Positions 50,907-59,621 of a DNA stretch of 64,000 nucleotides are shown in pieces. The position numbers were made by a program, and so were the translations under genes. Under the pieces are notes generated by a model. That model saw only the letters and a list, made by a program, of their open reading frames with translations. It did not search any database and was not told the DNA's origin. How positions within the stretch are numbered: position 1 is the stretch's first letter; each line of letters begins with the position of its first letter. The DNA comes from Streptomyces longisporoflavus (GTDB lineage Bacteria; Actinomycetota; Actinomycetes; Streptomycetales; Streptomycetaceae), in NCBI RefSeq assembly GCF_014649775.1, contig NZ_BMTR01000027.1:18623-82622 (forward strand). Reading direction: 5' to 3'.

Positions 50907-52136
50907 TCAGACGCCCTTCCCGAGTCCCTTCCAGCCACCCGCGGGCGCCTGGCCGACTTCGAGGCCCTGCAGCTCGGCGAGAACCTTCGGGTCCTGGACG
51001 TCGAGCCAGTCGACGAACTGCCGGAAGGAGACGAGACGCACGTCCTTCTTCCCCGCGATGTGCTTCAGGGCCGCCTCGACGGCGTCCATGTAGATGCCGC
51101 CGTTCCACTCCTCGAAGTGGTTGCCGATGAAGAAGGGCGCGCGGTTGGACTCGTAGGCCCGCTTGAATCCGGCTATGTAGGACTCGGTGGCCTGCTTGCG
51201 CCATGCCGGGTAGTTGGCCGGCGGGGCCTTCGTGGAGTTCTGCGACTGGTTGGCCAGGATGTTGTAGTCCATGGAAAGGACCTCGAAGGTGTGGCCGGGG
51301 AACGGCATCGCCTGAAGCGGCAGATCCCAGACGCCCGTCTTCTTCCGGGGCCAGCGCTGGAGGCCGCCGGACGAGGAGGCGTCGTAACGCCAGCCGAGCT
51401 TCTTCGCCGTCGGCAGCAGGTTGTCCTGGCCGAGGAGGCAGGGGGTTCGGCCGCCGACGAGTTCCTTGTCGTAGTCGAAGGGCAGCGACGGCAGATCGGT
51501 CCAGCCGGTATTCGTGCGCCATTCCTTCACGAACGACATGGCCTGGTCGATTTCGCTCTGCCATTGTGCGGGCGTCCAGTTGGCGACCGTGCCGCTGCCC
51601 GCGCAGAAGTGCCCGTTGAAGTGCGTGCCGATCTCATGGCCTTCGAGCCAGGCCTGGCGTACGTACTTCAGCGTCTCCTTTATGTGACCGTCGGTGAGGT
51701 AACCGATGTCGGATGCGCCGACCGCGTTGTTCGGCGGCTTGTACATCCGCTTCTTCGACTCGGGAAGGAGATAAAGCCCCGAGAGGAAGAACGTCATGCG
51801 CGCGTCGTGTTCCTCGGCCAGCTTCAGGAAACGCGGGAAGAGGCCGTTGCCGACCTCGCCGGCGCCGTCCCAGGAGAAGACCACGAACTGCGGGGGCGTC
51901 TCGCCCGGCTGGAGGGGGACGGGCTTGCCGGGCTGGTTCGGCTGCTTTCCCGTGTACGAGGTCGAGCCGTCGCCGATCGGCTTCGCCGGACGCTTTCCGC
52001 CGCCGCGGCCGTCCTTGGCCTTGTCCGCGGAACCGCCCGCCTGACTGCCGCCGCCCGTGCCGCAGCCCGCAAGTCCCACGGCGGCGGCGGTCCCGACGCC
52101 GAGCCCGATCATTCCCCTGCGACTGATGTCGCGCAT
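50907..52136 (-). CDS. Polysaccharide-deacetylase-like lipoprotein
   Basis: 409 residues. An RR motif (SRRGMIGLG) and lipobox GLAGC suggest a Tat-exported lipoprotein. The NodB-like fold is indicated by FVVFSWDGAGE (in place of the usual TFDD) and GHEIGTHFNGHFC, with metal-type histidines retained. The first motif is degenerate, so deacetylase activity is uncertain. Lies just upstream of resA on the same strand, 66 bp apart. Confidence 0.8.
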   Translation of the reverse strand: MRDISRRGMIGLGVGTAAAVGLAGCGTGGGSQAGGSADKAKDGRGGGKRPAKPIGDGSTSYTGKQPNQPGKPVPLQPGETPPQFVVFSWDGAGEVGNGLFPRFLKLAEEHDARMTFFLSGLYLLPESKKRMYKPPNNAVGASDIGYLTDGHIKETLKYVRQAWLEGHEIGTHFNGHFCAGSGTVANWTPAQWQSEIDQAMSFVKEWRTNTGWTDLPSLPFDYDKELVGGRTPCLLGQDNLLPTAKKLGWRYDASSSGGLQRWPRKKTGVWDLPLQAMPFPGHTFEVLSMDYNILANQSQNSTKAPPANYPAWRKQATESYIAGFKRAYESNRAPFFIGNHFEEWNGGIYMDAVEAALKHIAGKKDVRLVSFRQFVDWLDVQDPKVLAELQGLEVGQAPAGGWKGLGKGV

Positions 52137-52284
52137 TCCATCCCCATTCGTCGTGCCCTTCGTCCATGCACGATGGACGCCCCGTTAGAGGGCACGACGA
52201 ACAAGGGGGTTCCGACAAGTAGGCACATATTGAGTGCCTTTTACCGAGAACGGACATACAGTCGCGAGCCGATTACCTGGCGTG

Positions 52285-52313
52285 GGCGCCCCGAAGGGGC
52301 GCGGGGAACTGCG
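52285..52313. repeat. REP-like interspersed hairpin element (inverted relative to 7531)
   Basis: GCGCCCCGAAGGGGCGC then GGGGAACTGCGC: the reverse complement of the unit at 7531-7558, here as a complete hairpin, in the 229-bp gap between the deacetylase-like and phosphatase genes. Confidence 0.65.
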
Positions 52314-52365
52314 CACCCGGCCACGACGACGCCGCAGACAATCGACGGCAATACCAGCGGAGCGC

Positions 52366-53049
52366 TTATGCGCCGTACGCCTTGGCCTTCCCCTTAGCCG
52401 GCTTCGCGCCCGCGAGGAGATGCGCGGGAACGAGATCCCGGGCCGGCTCGGTGTATCCCACCGAGACGATTTTGTCGCCGCGGTACGTGAAGGTCGTCAG
52501 GGAGGCGAGCGTGCACTGCCGCTTGCGCGGGTCGTGCCACAGACGCCGCTTCTCCACGAAGCTCCGCACGATCCAGATCGGCAGCTGATGGCTGACGCAC
52601 ACCGCCTCGTGCCCGCGGGCCGCGTCCTTCGCCGCGTCCAGGGCGCCCATCATCCGCACGACCTGCTCCACATACGGCTCGCCCCAGGACGGCTTGAAGG
52701 GGTTGACCAGGTGCTTCCAGTTCTCCGGCTTCTTCAGCGCGCCGTCGCCCACACCGAAGGTCTTGCCCTCGAAGACGTTGCCCGCCTCGATGAGCCGCGC
52801 GTCCGAGGCCAGCTCGAGGCCGTGCTCCTTGGCGATCGGCGTCGCCGTCTCCTGCGCACGGTCCAGGGGCGAGGCCACCACGTGCGTGATGTCCCGCGTC
52901 GCGAGGTGCTCGGCGACCCGGTCGGCCATCTGCCGCCCCAGCTCGGAGAGGTGGTAGTCGGGAAGACGCCCGTAGAGGATCCCCTCCGGGTTCTCCACCT
53001 CGCCGTGTCGCATCACATGGACGACGGTGAGCTCGCTGCCCGCACTCAT
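52366..53049 (-). CDS. Histidine phosphatase family protein (phosphoglycerate mutase-like)
   Basis: 227 residues. Catalytic RHGE motif VHVMRHGEVENPEG with H15; the second histidine lies in EAVCVSHQLPIW. Substrate unknown. It overlaps hemL by 4 bp, so is cotranscribed with it; the conserved pairing suggests a link to tetrapyrrole supply. Confidence 0.88.
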   Translation of the reverse strand: MSAGSELTVVHVMRHGEVENPEGILYGRLPDYHLSELGRQMADRVAEHLATRDITHVVASPLDRAQETATPIAKEHGLELASDARLIEAGNVFEGKTFGVGDGALKKPENWKHLVNPFKPSWGEPYVEQVVRMMGALDAAKDAARGHEAVCVSHQLPIWIVRSFVEKRRLWHDPRKRQCTLASLTTFTYRGDKIVSVGYTEPARDLVPAHLLAGAKPAKGKAKAYGA

Positions 53050-54404
53050 GCGGTGGCCTCCGTGGTGGGTTCAGTGGCTTCGGCCGCCGCGCGCGCCGCC
53101 GCGGGCAGGGCCGCGGCGATCTTCTCGATCGCCTGCTCGTCATGGGCGGTGGAGACGAACCAGGACTCGAAGGCCGACGGCGGGAGATACACGCCCTGCG
53201 ACAGCATCGAGTGGAAGAACGCGGTGAAGCGGAAGGACTCCTGGGTCTTCGCGTCGTCGTAGTTCCGCACCTCGCGCTCGGTGAAGAAGACGGAGAACAT
53301 GTTCGACGCGTTCTGCAGCCGGTGCGCGACACCCTCCTTGGAGAGCGCGTCGCTCACCAGGGCGCGCAGCTGCCCGGAGACGATGTCGACCTTGTCGTAC
53401 GCCTCGTCGTCGAGCAGCCGCAGCTGCGCGAGGCCCGCGGCCGTCGCCACCGGGTTACCCGACAGGGTGCCCGCCTGGTAGACGGGACCGACCGGGGCGA
53501 GGTGCTCCATGACGTCGGCGCGGCCACCGAAAGCGGCGGCCGGGAAGCCGCCGCCCATGACCTTGCCGAAGGTCATCAGGTCGGGCCGCACGCCGTCGAC
53601 GCCGAACCAGCCCGCCTTCGACGTACGGAAGCCGGTCATCACCTCGTCCGAGATGAAGAGCGCGCCGTTCTCCCTGCACAGGTCGGCCAGGCCCTGGTTG
53701 AAGCCCTCGCGCGGCGGCACGACGCCCATGTTGCCCGGCGACGCCTCGGTGATGACGCAGGCGATCTCACCGGCGTTCGCGGCGAACGCGGCACGCACGG
53801 CCTCGATGTCGTTGTACGGAACGACGATCGTGTCGCCCGCCTGGGCGCCGGTGACACCGGGGGTGTCCGGAAGCCCGAACGTGGCGAGACCGGAGCCGGC
53901 CGCGGCGAGCAGCGCGTCGACGTGACCGTGGTAACACCCGGCGAACTTGATGATCTTGGCGCGGCCGGTGAAGCCGCGCGCGAGACGGATCGCCGACATC
54001 GTCGCCTCGGTGCCGCTGGACACGAGCCGCACCTGCTCGACGGGCTCGATGCGCGCGACGATCTCCTCGGCGAGCGCGACCTCGCCCTCGCCGGGCGTTC
54101 CGAAGGACGTGCCACGGGCGACGGCCTCCTGAACTGCGGCGATGACATCAGGGTGGGAGTGGCCGAGGATCATCGGCCCCCACGAGCAGACGAGGTCGAC
54201 GTACTCACGGCCGTCGGCGTCCGTCAGGTACGGACCGGTACCGGACACCATGAAACGGGGCGTACCACCCACAGCGCGGAAAGCGCGCACGGGAGAGTTC
54301 ACACCGCCGGGCGTCACGGCCGCCGCACGGTCGAAGAGAGTCTGCGAAACTGGGGCGCTATACGGGAAGCTCACATGAACCATGGTGTCAGAGGCTTCGG
54401 ACAT
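53046..54404 (-). CDS. hemL: Glutamate-1-semialdehyde 2,1-aminomutase HemL
   Basis: 452 residues, a class III PLP aminotransferase. The PLP lysine is K281 in TFGKVMGGGFP, and GTEATMSAIRLARG is the phosphate-binding region. It converts glutamate semialdehyde to 5-aminolevulinate, the C5 entry to haem. An alternative ATG seven codons in (54383) is possible. A haem gene beside cytochrome c maturation genes fits the neighbourhood. Confidence 0.94.
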   Translation of the reverse strand: MSEASDTMVHVSFPYSAPVSQTLFDRAAAVTPGGVNSPVRAFRAVGGTPRFMVSGTGPYLTDADGREYVDLVCSWGPMILGHSHPDVIAAVQEAVARGTSFGTPGEGEVALAEEIVARIEPVEQVRLVSSGTEATMSAIRLARGFTGRAKIIKFAGCYHGHVDALLAAAGSGLATFGLPDTPGVTGAQAGDTIVVPYNDIEAVRAAFAANAGEIACVITEASPGNMGVVPPREGFNQGLADLCRENGALFISDEVMTGFRTSKAGWFGVDGVRPDLMTFGKVMGGGFPAAAFGGRADVMEHLAPVGPVYQAGTLSGNPVATAAGLAQLRLLDDEAYDKVDIVSGQLRALVSDALSKEGVAHRLQNASNMFSVFFTEREVRNYDDAKTQESFRFTAFFHSMLSQGVYLPPSAFESWFVSTAHDEQAIEKIAAALPAAARAAAEATEPTTEATA

Positions 54405-54545
54405 CCTGCGGACAGGTGTTTCACTCGACGTTTTAGCCGGTGACCGTGGGGGAGGTCACTGACACGATGATCGGGTTGCGCGGCGGGGGCCGCGAGGCCT
54501 AGAAAAGCAGGGGCGGGCGCCCTGGAAAAGCAGTCGGGTGGAGAT

Positions 54546-55145
54546 ATGCATCGCGGTGGCGGACTGGGCGAGGGGACCGACGGCCTGGGTCCCCGGCGTG
54601 CCCGGCGGATCGGCAAGCACCGACGCGAGGCGGAAGCGGCCGAGGCGGAGGCCTTGGCACGGGGCGAGACGGAGCAGGACCGGGCGGCAACCAGGAGTGG
54701 CCGGGTGGGTGGGGTGACCTACAAGTACTTCGGAGCTCCGGACGGCGCGACCGCCGCCCGCGTGCCCATCTCGATGCGTCCCGAGGAGCTCGGCGGCGAC
54801 GAGCTCGGCATGGGGGGCATGTTCACGAAGATCAAGCCGGAGACGGTGGCCGCGATGGTCCTGACCGGCATCGAGGGCATACCCCTGCACAAGGTGCCCC
54901 CACTCGAACTGGTCGTGCTCCACCCTGACTACGCCGTGGTGAAGCTCCCCATGACGGTCGTCGATCCGCTGCGCGGCGTCGGCGAGGAGTCGGTGGGCGC
55001 GGCGGCCTTCATCTGGTCCACGGTCCCCGACCGCGGCGGTCCGCGCGACGCGTTCAACGTCTATCAACTGCTGCACGAATGGCAGGACTTCAGCCACCGG
55101 CTGCATGACGCGGGGCATCAGGCCTACTGCCTGGTGTGGCCCTGA
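54546..55145 (+). CDS. Conserved protein of unknown function
   Basis: 199 residues. A basic, Gly/Arg-rich N-terminus (~55 residues) precedes a compact soluble domain (VTYKYFGAPDGATAARVPISMRP; VVLHPDYAVVKLPMTV; EWQDFSHRLHDAGHQAYCLVWP). I do not recognise a family. GGTGGAG precedes ATG 54546. Divergent from hemL across 141 bp, an arrangement I believe is conserved in Streptomyces. Confidence 0.75.
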   Translation: MHRGGGLGEGTDGLGPRRARRIGKHRREAEAAEAEALARGETEQDRAATRSGRVGGVTYKYFGAPDGATAARVPISMRPEELGGDELGMGGMFTKIKPETVAAMVLTGIEGIPLHKVPPLELVVLHPDYAVVKLPMTVVDPLRGVGEESVGAAAFIWSTVPDRGGPRDAFNVYQLLHEWQDFSHRLHDAGHQAYCLVWP

Positions 55146-55177
55146 CCCGAGCCCCGCGTCCGCCGCTCCGCTCTGGC

Positions 55178-55768
55178 TTACTCCGGCCGCAGTGCCGCCA
55201 GTTGCTGCTCGAAGGGGATCAATTCCTCCTCCCGGACCGGCGCATGCCGCATGTTTCCGGCCAGCTCGGCCAGTTCGGTTGCGGCCCGCTCGATGCGCTC
55301 GTCCAGGCCGTCCGCGCCCCAGTCCTCGGACGCCGCGTACACGGCCGTCGGTACGACAAGGGCCCGCAGATAGGCGAAGAGCGGTCGCATCGCGTGCTCA
55401 AGGACCAGCGAATGCCGCGGGGTGCCGCCGGTCGCCGCGATCAGCACCGGCGTACCGGCGATCGCGTCCTTGTCCAGGACGGTCAGCACGTCGAAGAACG
55501 ACTTGAACAGACCGCTGTACGAGGCGGAGAAGACCGGCGTGACGACGATCAGGCCGTCCGCGCCCTTCACCGCGTCCGCCGCCGCGCTCAGCTCCGGCCC
55601 CGGGAACCCGGTGACGAAGTTGTGCGCGATCTCCACGGCCAGGTCGCGGAGTTCGACGGTCTCGATCTCCACGTCGGTACGGCGTCCGGTGGCCGCCGCG
55701 AGACGGTCGGCCAGGAGGCGGGTGGAGGACGGGACGCTGAGCCCCGCGGAGACTACGACGAGCTTCAT
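55178..55768 (-). CDS. NADPH-dependent FMN reductase (CE1759/SsuE type)
   Basis: 196 residues, flavodoxin fold: LVVVSAGLSVPSSTRLLADRL (phosphate loop) and VVTPVFSASYSGLFKSFFDVL. Supplies reduced FMN to the flavin-dependent oxidoreductase encoded next to it; the two genes overlap by 4 bp. Confidence 0.88.
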   Translation of the reverse strand: MKLVVVSAGLSVPSSTRLLADRLAAATGRRTDVEIETVELRDLAVEIAHNFVTGFPGPELSAAADAVKGADGLIVVTPVFSASYSGLFKSFFDVLTVLDKDAIAGTPVLIAATGGTPRHSLVLEHAMRPLFAYLRALVVPTAVYAASEDWGADGLDERIERAATELAELAGNMRHAPVREEELIPFEQQLAALRPE

Positions 55769-56877
55769 GCGTCGACTCCCTTCCGGTTCTGGGCGGATGC
55801 CACGCGCGCGGCGTGGGTCGGCGCGTCCGGGACGGTGGCCGGGCGGTTCTTGGCGAACTCCTCGCGCAGGACCGGGACGACCTCCTCGCCGAGGATGTCC
55901 AGCTGCTCCAGGACGGTCTTGAGGGGCAGGCCCGCGTGGTCCATCAGGAACAGCTGGCGCTGGTAGTCGCCGACGGTGTCGCGGAAGGACAGCGTCCGGT
56001 CGATCACCTGCTGCGGGGAGCCGACGGTCAGCGGCGTCTGGGACGTGAACTCCTCAAGGGAAGGACCGTGTCCGTAGACGGGCGCGTTGTCGAAGTACGG
56101 CCGGAACTCCTTCACCGCGTCCTGCGAGTTCTTCCGCATGAAGACCTGACCGCCGAGCCCGACGATCGCCTGCTCCTCGGTGCCGTGCCCGTAGTGCGCG
56201 AACCGGCGGCGGTAGAGGTCGACCATCTTCTTGGTGTGCTCCTGCGGCCAGAAGATGTTGTTGTGGAAGAACCCGTCTCCGTAGTACGCGGCCTGCTCGG
56301 CGATCTCCGGGGAGCGGATGGAGCCGTGCCAGACGAAGGGCGCGACGCCGTCAAGGGGGCGGGGCGTCGAGGTGAACGACTGGAGGGGCGTACGGAACTT
56401 GCCCTCCCAGGTCACGACGTCCTCGCGCCACAGCCTGTGCAGGAGCGCGTAGTTCTCGACGGCGAGGTTGATGCCCTGGCGGATGTCCTTGCCGAACCAC
56501 GGGTACACCGGCCCCGTGTTGCCGCGGCCCATCATCACGTCGGCCCGGCCGCCGGCCAGGTGCTGGAGCATCGCGAAGTCCTCGGCGATCTTCACCGGGT
56601 CGTTCGTGGTGATGAGGGTCGTGGACGTGGAGAGGATCAGGTTCTCGGTGCGGGCGGCGATGTAGCCGAGCATCGTGGTGGGCGAGGAGGGGACGAACGG
56701 CGGGTTGTGGTGCTCGCCGGTCGCGAAGACGTCGAGCCCGACCTCCTCGGCCTTCAGCGCGATGGCCACCATGGCCTTGATGCGCTCGTGCTCGGTGGGG
56801 GTGCGGCCCGTGGTGGGGTCCGGCGTCACGTCGCCGACGCTGAAGATCCCGAACTGCATGCCGGATCCGGACTGCAT
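55765..56877 (-). CDS. LLM-class flavin-dependent oxidoreductase (luciferase-like, CE1758 type)
   Basis: 370 residues with TIM-barrel luciferase-like features (MQFGIFSVGD; EVGLDVFATGEHHNPPF; GRADVMMGRGNTGP). Uses reduced flavin from its neighbour to oxidise an unknown substrate. ATG at 56877 has GGAGAGTGAG upstream; the frame opens 12 codons earlier. A nested palindromic operator lies just before it. Confidence 0.87.
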   Translation of the reverse strand: MQSGSGMQFGIFSVGDVTPDPTTGRTPTEHERIKAMVAIALKAEEVGLDVFATGEHHNPPFVPSSPTTMLGYIAARTENLILSTSTTLITTNDPVKIAEDFAMLQHLAGGRADVMMGRGNTGPVYPWFGKDIRQGINLAVENYALLHRLWREDVVTWEGKFRTPLQSFTSTPRPLDGVAPFVWHGSIRSPEIAEQAAYYGDGFFHNNIFWPQEHTKKMVDLYRRRFAHYGHGTEEQAIVGLGGQVFMRKNSQDAVKEFRPYFDNAPVYGHGPSLEEFTSQTPLTVGSPQQVIDRTLSFRDTVGDYQRQLFLMDHAGLPLKTVLEQLDILGEEVVPVLREEFAKNRPATVPDAPTHAARVASAQNRKGVDA

Positions 56878-56890
56878 GGCTGACTCACTC

Positions 56891-56926
56891 TCCGCAGGTT
56901 GTTGACGCTTCAACTATACCTGCGGA
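56891..56926. promoter_or_regulatory. Nested palindromic operator upstream of the LLM oxidoreductase
   Basis: Outer arms TCCGCAGGT (56891-56899) and ACCTGCGGA (56918-56926) enclose an inner palindrome GTTGA-CGCT-TCAAC (56901-56914). It overlaps the promoter/ribosome-binding region of the oxidoreductase operon. No MarR gene is adjacent; the regulator is unknown. Confidence 0.6.
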
Positions 56927-56934
56927 ACGGTGGT

Positions 56935-57050
56935 GGGTCGGGGGGTATTCCCGGGCAGGGGTGCGGGCCTGCGGGCGGGCAGCCCGGCGGACCGGCAACC
57001 CAGCGAGCCAGCAGCCCGGCAACCCGGCAGCCCGGCGGGCTGGTCCGCAG
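56935..57050. repeat. Degenerate GC-rich short repeats
   Basis: Irregular 8-9-bp units of the type GCAGCCCGG/GCAACCCGG repeat through the gap between the LLM and DinB-type genes. No gene seen. Confidence 0.5.
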
Positions 57051-57099
57051 CGATCGGGAGGTGCCGGCTGAGGCCGTTCCGGCTGACGGGCCGGGGGAC

Positions 57100-57687
57100 C
57101 TACGGGGTCCAGCGAGGGTCGCGGCCCGTCTCCGCAAGGAGTCGTTCCAGCTCGGACGCGCCCTCGGGTACGGCGACCGGCTCCCCGAAGACGCCCATCT
57201 TCCGGGCCGTCGGACCCAGGCCCGCGACCGCTTCCCGCAGCGCGGGGACGACGCCGCTGCTCTCGGGCGCGGCCTCGTACTCCTGCCCCGTGGCGCGCGC
57301 CAGATCCCAGGCGTGCACGGTCAGGTCGAGCAGCGCCATGCAGCCCACGGTCCGGGCGGGCATGTCCATCGCGCCCGTGGTGCCCTCGTCGGCGCCGGGC
57401 GCGGACCAGGCGGCGACCAGCTTGCCTGCCTCTTCGGCGAAACGGTCGCGCCAGTCGGGCCCCTCGGCGACGGCATCCGGGGTCTCGCCGCCGAAGTCGG
57501 AGTTCTGCTTGGCGGCGAGCGCCTGGAACTGGACGGTCACCTGGAAGAGGTGGTTGACCAGCGCCTTTACGTCGTACTCGGCACACGGCGTGGGGTCGGT
57601 GAGGCTGCCGTCCGGAATGGCGCGGACCACCGGGACGGCGTGGGTCGTGGCCGCCTTCAGAAGGTCGGCAATGCTGTTCTCGCTCAT
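57100..57687 (-). CDS. TIGR03086/DinB-type putative metal-binding protein
   Basis: 195 residues of the mycothiol-dependent enzyme/DinB superfamily: PTPCAEYDVKALVNHLFQV with its histidine, and LLDLTVHAWDLARATG carrying the second metal-ligand region. Function unknown. ATG at 57687; the frame remains open upstream only through the antisense of the divergent gene. Confidence 0.82.
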   Translation of the reverse strand: MSENSIADLLKAATTHAVPVVRAIPDGSLTDPTPCAEYDVKALVNHLFQVTVQFQALAAKQNSDFGGETPDAVAEGPDWRDRFAEEAGKLVAAWSAPGADEGTTGAMDMPARTVGCMALLDLTVHAWDLARATGQEYEAAPESSGVVPALREAVAGLGPTARKMGVFGEPVAVPEGASELERLLAETGRDPRWTP

Positions 57688-57783
57688 GCCACGACGGTAT
57701 GGCGGTGGCCGCCCCCGCGGCTTGAAGAAACGCGACACGTACGAGCCCCCCGGCGTCCCGGTACCCCGGCATACGATCCAGGC

Positions 57784-58614
57784 ATGGCCGACGCCGACGC
57801 CCTCCCCTCCGGCCCGCGCGGCGACACCAAGGGCATCGTCGACGCAGCCGGGCTCCTCGCCCGCGCACGATTCCGCCGGCATCCGGCCGCGCCCGCCCTG
57901 CGCCCCTACGTGGAGCAGTACTGGCTGATCGACTGGGACCTGTCGGAGCCGTACGCCTCGCACGTCGTCCCGCATCCGTCCGTGAACGTCGTCTTCCAGA
58001 GCCTCCCCGGCCAGGAGCCCTTCGCCGAGGTGGCGGGGATCGGGCTCGACCTCTTCACCCAGAAACTGGAGGGGCGGGGCCGGGTGTGCGGGGTGAAGTT
58101 CCGGCCCGGCGGCTTCCGGCCGTTCGCGCCCGCGCGGCCGGTGTCCGCCTGGACGGGCCGGCGGTTGCTGCCCCTGGAAGAAGTGTTCGCCGAGGTACCC
58201 GAAGGCGCCCTCGACGCGGTGCTCTCGCCCGACGGGGAGCACGCGCGCGTGGCGGCACTCGACGCCTTCCTCCTCGCCGTCGGCCCCGCGCCCGACCCCC
58301 GTGCGGACCTCGCCATGTCCCTCGCCGAACGTATCCGCACGGACAGCGGCATCCGCCGGGTCGGCGAGTTCGCCCGCGCGGAGGGCATGTCCGTACGGAC
58401 GCTCCAGCGGCTGTTCTCGGCGTACGTGGGGGTCGGCCCGAAGTGGATGATCCTGCGCCACCGGATCCACGAGGCGCTGGAGCGTGCCGAGACGGGCCGC
58501 GATGTGGACTGGGCGGACGTGGCCGGCACGCTCGGCTACGCCGACCAGGCCCACCTGATCAGGGACTTCACGGCGACGGTGGGCGTACCGCCGACGGCGT
58601 ACGCCCCGCACTGA
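57784..58614 (+). CDS. AraC-family regulator (DUF6597-type N-terminus)
   Basis: 276 residues. N-terminal ~130 residues match DUF6597-type sensors (LRPYVEQYWLIDWDLSEPY; GVKFRPGGFRPF). C-terminal AraC HTH pair (VGEFARAEGMSVRTLQRLFSAY and WADVAGTLGYADQAHLIRDF). Divergent from the DinB-type gene, 96 bp apart, and probably controls it. Confidence 0.85.
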   Translation: MADADALPSGPRGDTKGIVDAAGLLARARFRRHPAAPALRPYVEQYWLIDWDLSEPYASHVVPHPSVNVVFQSLPGQEPFAEVAGIGLDLFTQKLEGRGRVCGVKFRPGGFRPFAPARPVSAWTGRRLLPLEEVFAEVPEGALDAVLSPDGEHARVAALDAFLLAVGPAPDPRADLAMSLAERIRTDSGIRRVGEFARAEGMSVRTLQRLFSAYVGVGPKWMILRHRIHEALERAETGRDVDWADVAGTLGYADQAHLIRDFTATVGVPPTAYAPH

Positions 58615-58637
58615 TGCCGGGGGCGGGTTTCACGTCA

Positions 58638-59174
58638 TCAGCGCAAGTCGACGCTCCAGTCGTTGCACCGCATCCAGTGCCCCTTCGGGTACTCGAAGTC
58701 GTGCTCGCCCCCCGGTGTGAACCCGGCCTTGCGGCACACCCCGTTCGAGGCCGCGTGGTCAGCGGAGGGGAAGGCGTACAGCCGCCGGTGCCGGCCGGCG
58801 GCCCTGGCCTCCTCGACGATCAGCCGGGCGGCCCCCGCCGCGATGCCCCGCCCCTGGAAAGCGGGCAGCACGCTCCACCCCGTCTCCCAGATGAACGCCC
58901 CCTGCCAGGACGTCTCCCAGTACCCGATGGACCCGACAGCGGCGTCGCCGTCCACCTCGATCCGGAACATTTGCCCCCGGTCCTCGAGGGTCAGATAGCG
59001 GCGGTGCCGGGACACCAGCTGCTCAGGCGTCTCGGGCCCGCCCAAGTGGGCGGTCATCTCGGCGGAATTGCAGGCGACCAGAAGATCGAAGTCCCCCTCC
59101 GCCCAGGGAACCAACCTCGGACCGGCCAACGGCGATCTCTCCATGGCGGCCACGGTACGGCGAGGCACTGACAT
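58638..59174 (-). CDS. GNAT-family N-acetyltransferase
   Basis: 178 residues with acetyl-CoA motif VLPAFQGRGIAAGAARLI and SNGVCRKAGF near the end. Substrate unknown. ATG at 59174 has GGGAGGG four bases upstream; a later ATG (59144) is possible. Confidence 0.85.
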   Translation of the reverse strand: MSVPRRTVAAMERSPLAGPRLVPWAEGDFDLLVACNSAEMTAHLGGPETPEQLVSRHRRYLTLEDRGQMFRIEVDGDAAVGSIGYWETSWQGAFIWETGWSVLPAFQGRGIAAGAARLIVEEARAAGRHRRLYAFPSADHAASNGVCRKAGFTPGGEHDFEYPKGHWMRCNDWSVDLR

Positions 59175-59217
59175 TGACCCTCCCGATACACACCACGACG
59201 CGTGCCACGATCACCCC

Positions 59218-59553
59218 ATGCTGATCGCCCGCTCCGCCGCCCTCTTCGTCCTCGCCGCGCTGTTCGAGATCGGCGGCGCCTGGCTCGTCTGGCAAGGCGT
59301 GCGCGAACACAAGGGGTGGGCGTGGATCGGCGCGGGGGTCATCGCGCTCGGCGTGTACGGCTTCGTGGCCACGCTCCAGCCCGACGCCGAGTTCGGCCGC
59401 ATCCTGGCCGCGTACGGCGGGGTCTTCGTGGCGGGATCGATCGCCTGGGGCATGGTCGCCGACGGCTACCGGCCCGACCGCTGGGACGTGACCGGGGCGC
59501 TGATCTGCCTGGCGGGCATGGCGGTGATCATGTACGCGCCGCGGGGGCGCTAG
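59218..59553 (+). CDS. YnfA/UPF0060 family small membrane protein
   Basis: 111 residues, four helices. Family signatures are LFEIGGAWLVWQGVREHKGW and YGGVFVAGSIAWGMVADGYRPDRWD. The UPF0060 family resembles small multidrug-resistance exporters; substrate unknown. Sixty-eight bases before the SDR gene. Confidence 0.9.
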   Translation: MLIARSAALFVLAALFEIGGAWLVWQGVREHKGWAWIGAGVIALGVYGFVATLQPDAEFGRILAAYGGVFVAGSIAWGMVADGYRPDRWDVTGALICLAGMAVIMYAPRGR

Positions 59554-59621
59554 CCCGGCGTCCTATCCTGGCGGAACAGGCCAGGAACACACGTACGCAT
59601 CAGGACGCACAAGGAGCAGCC

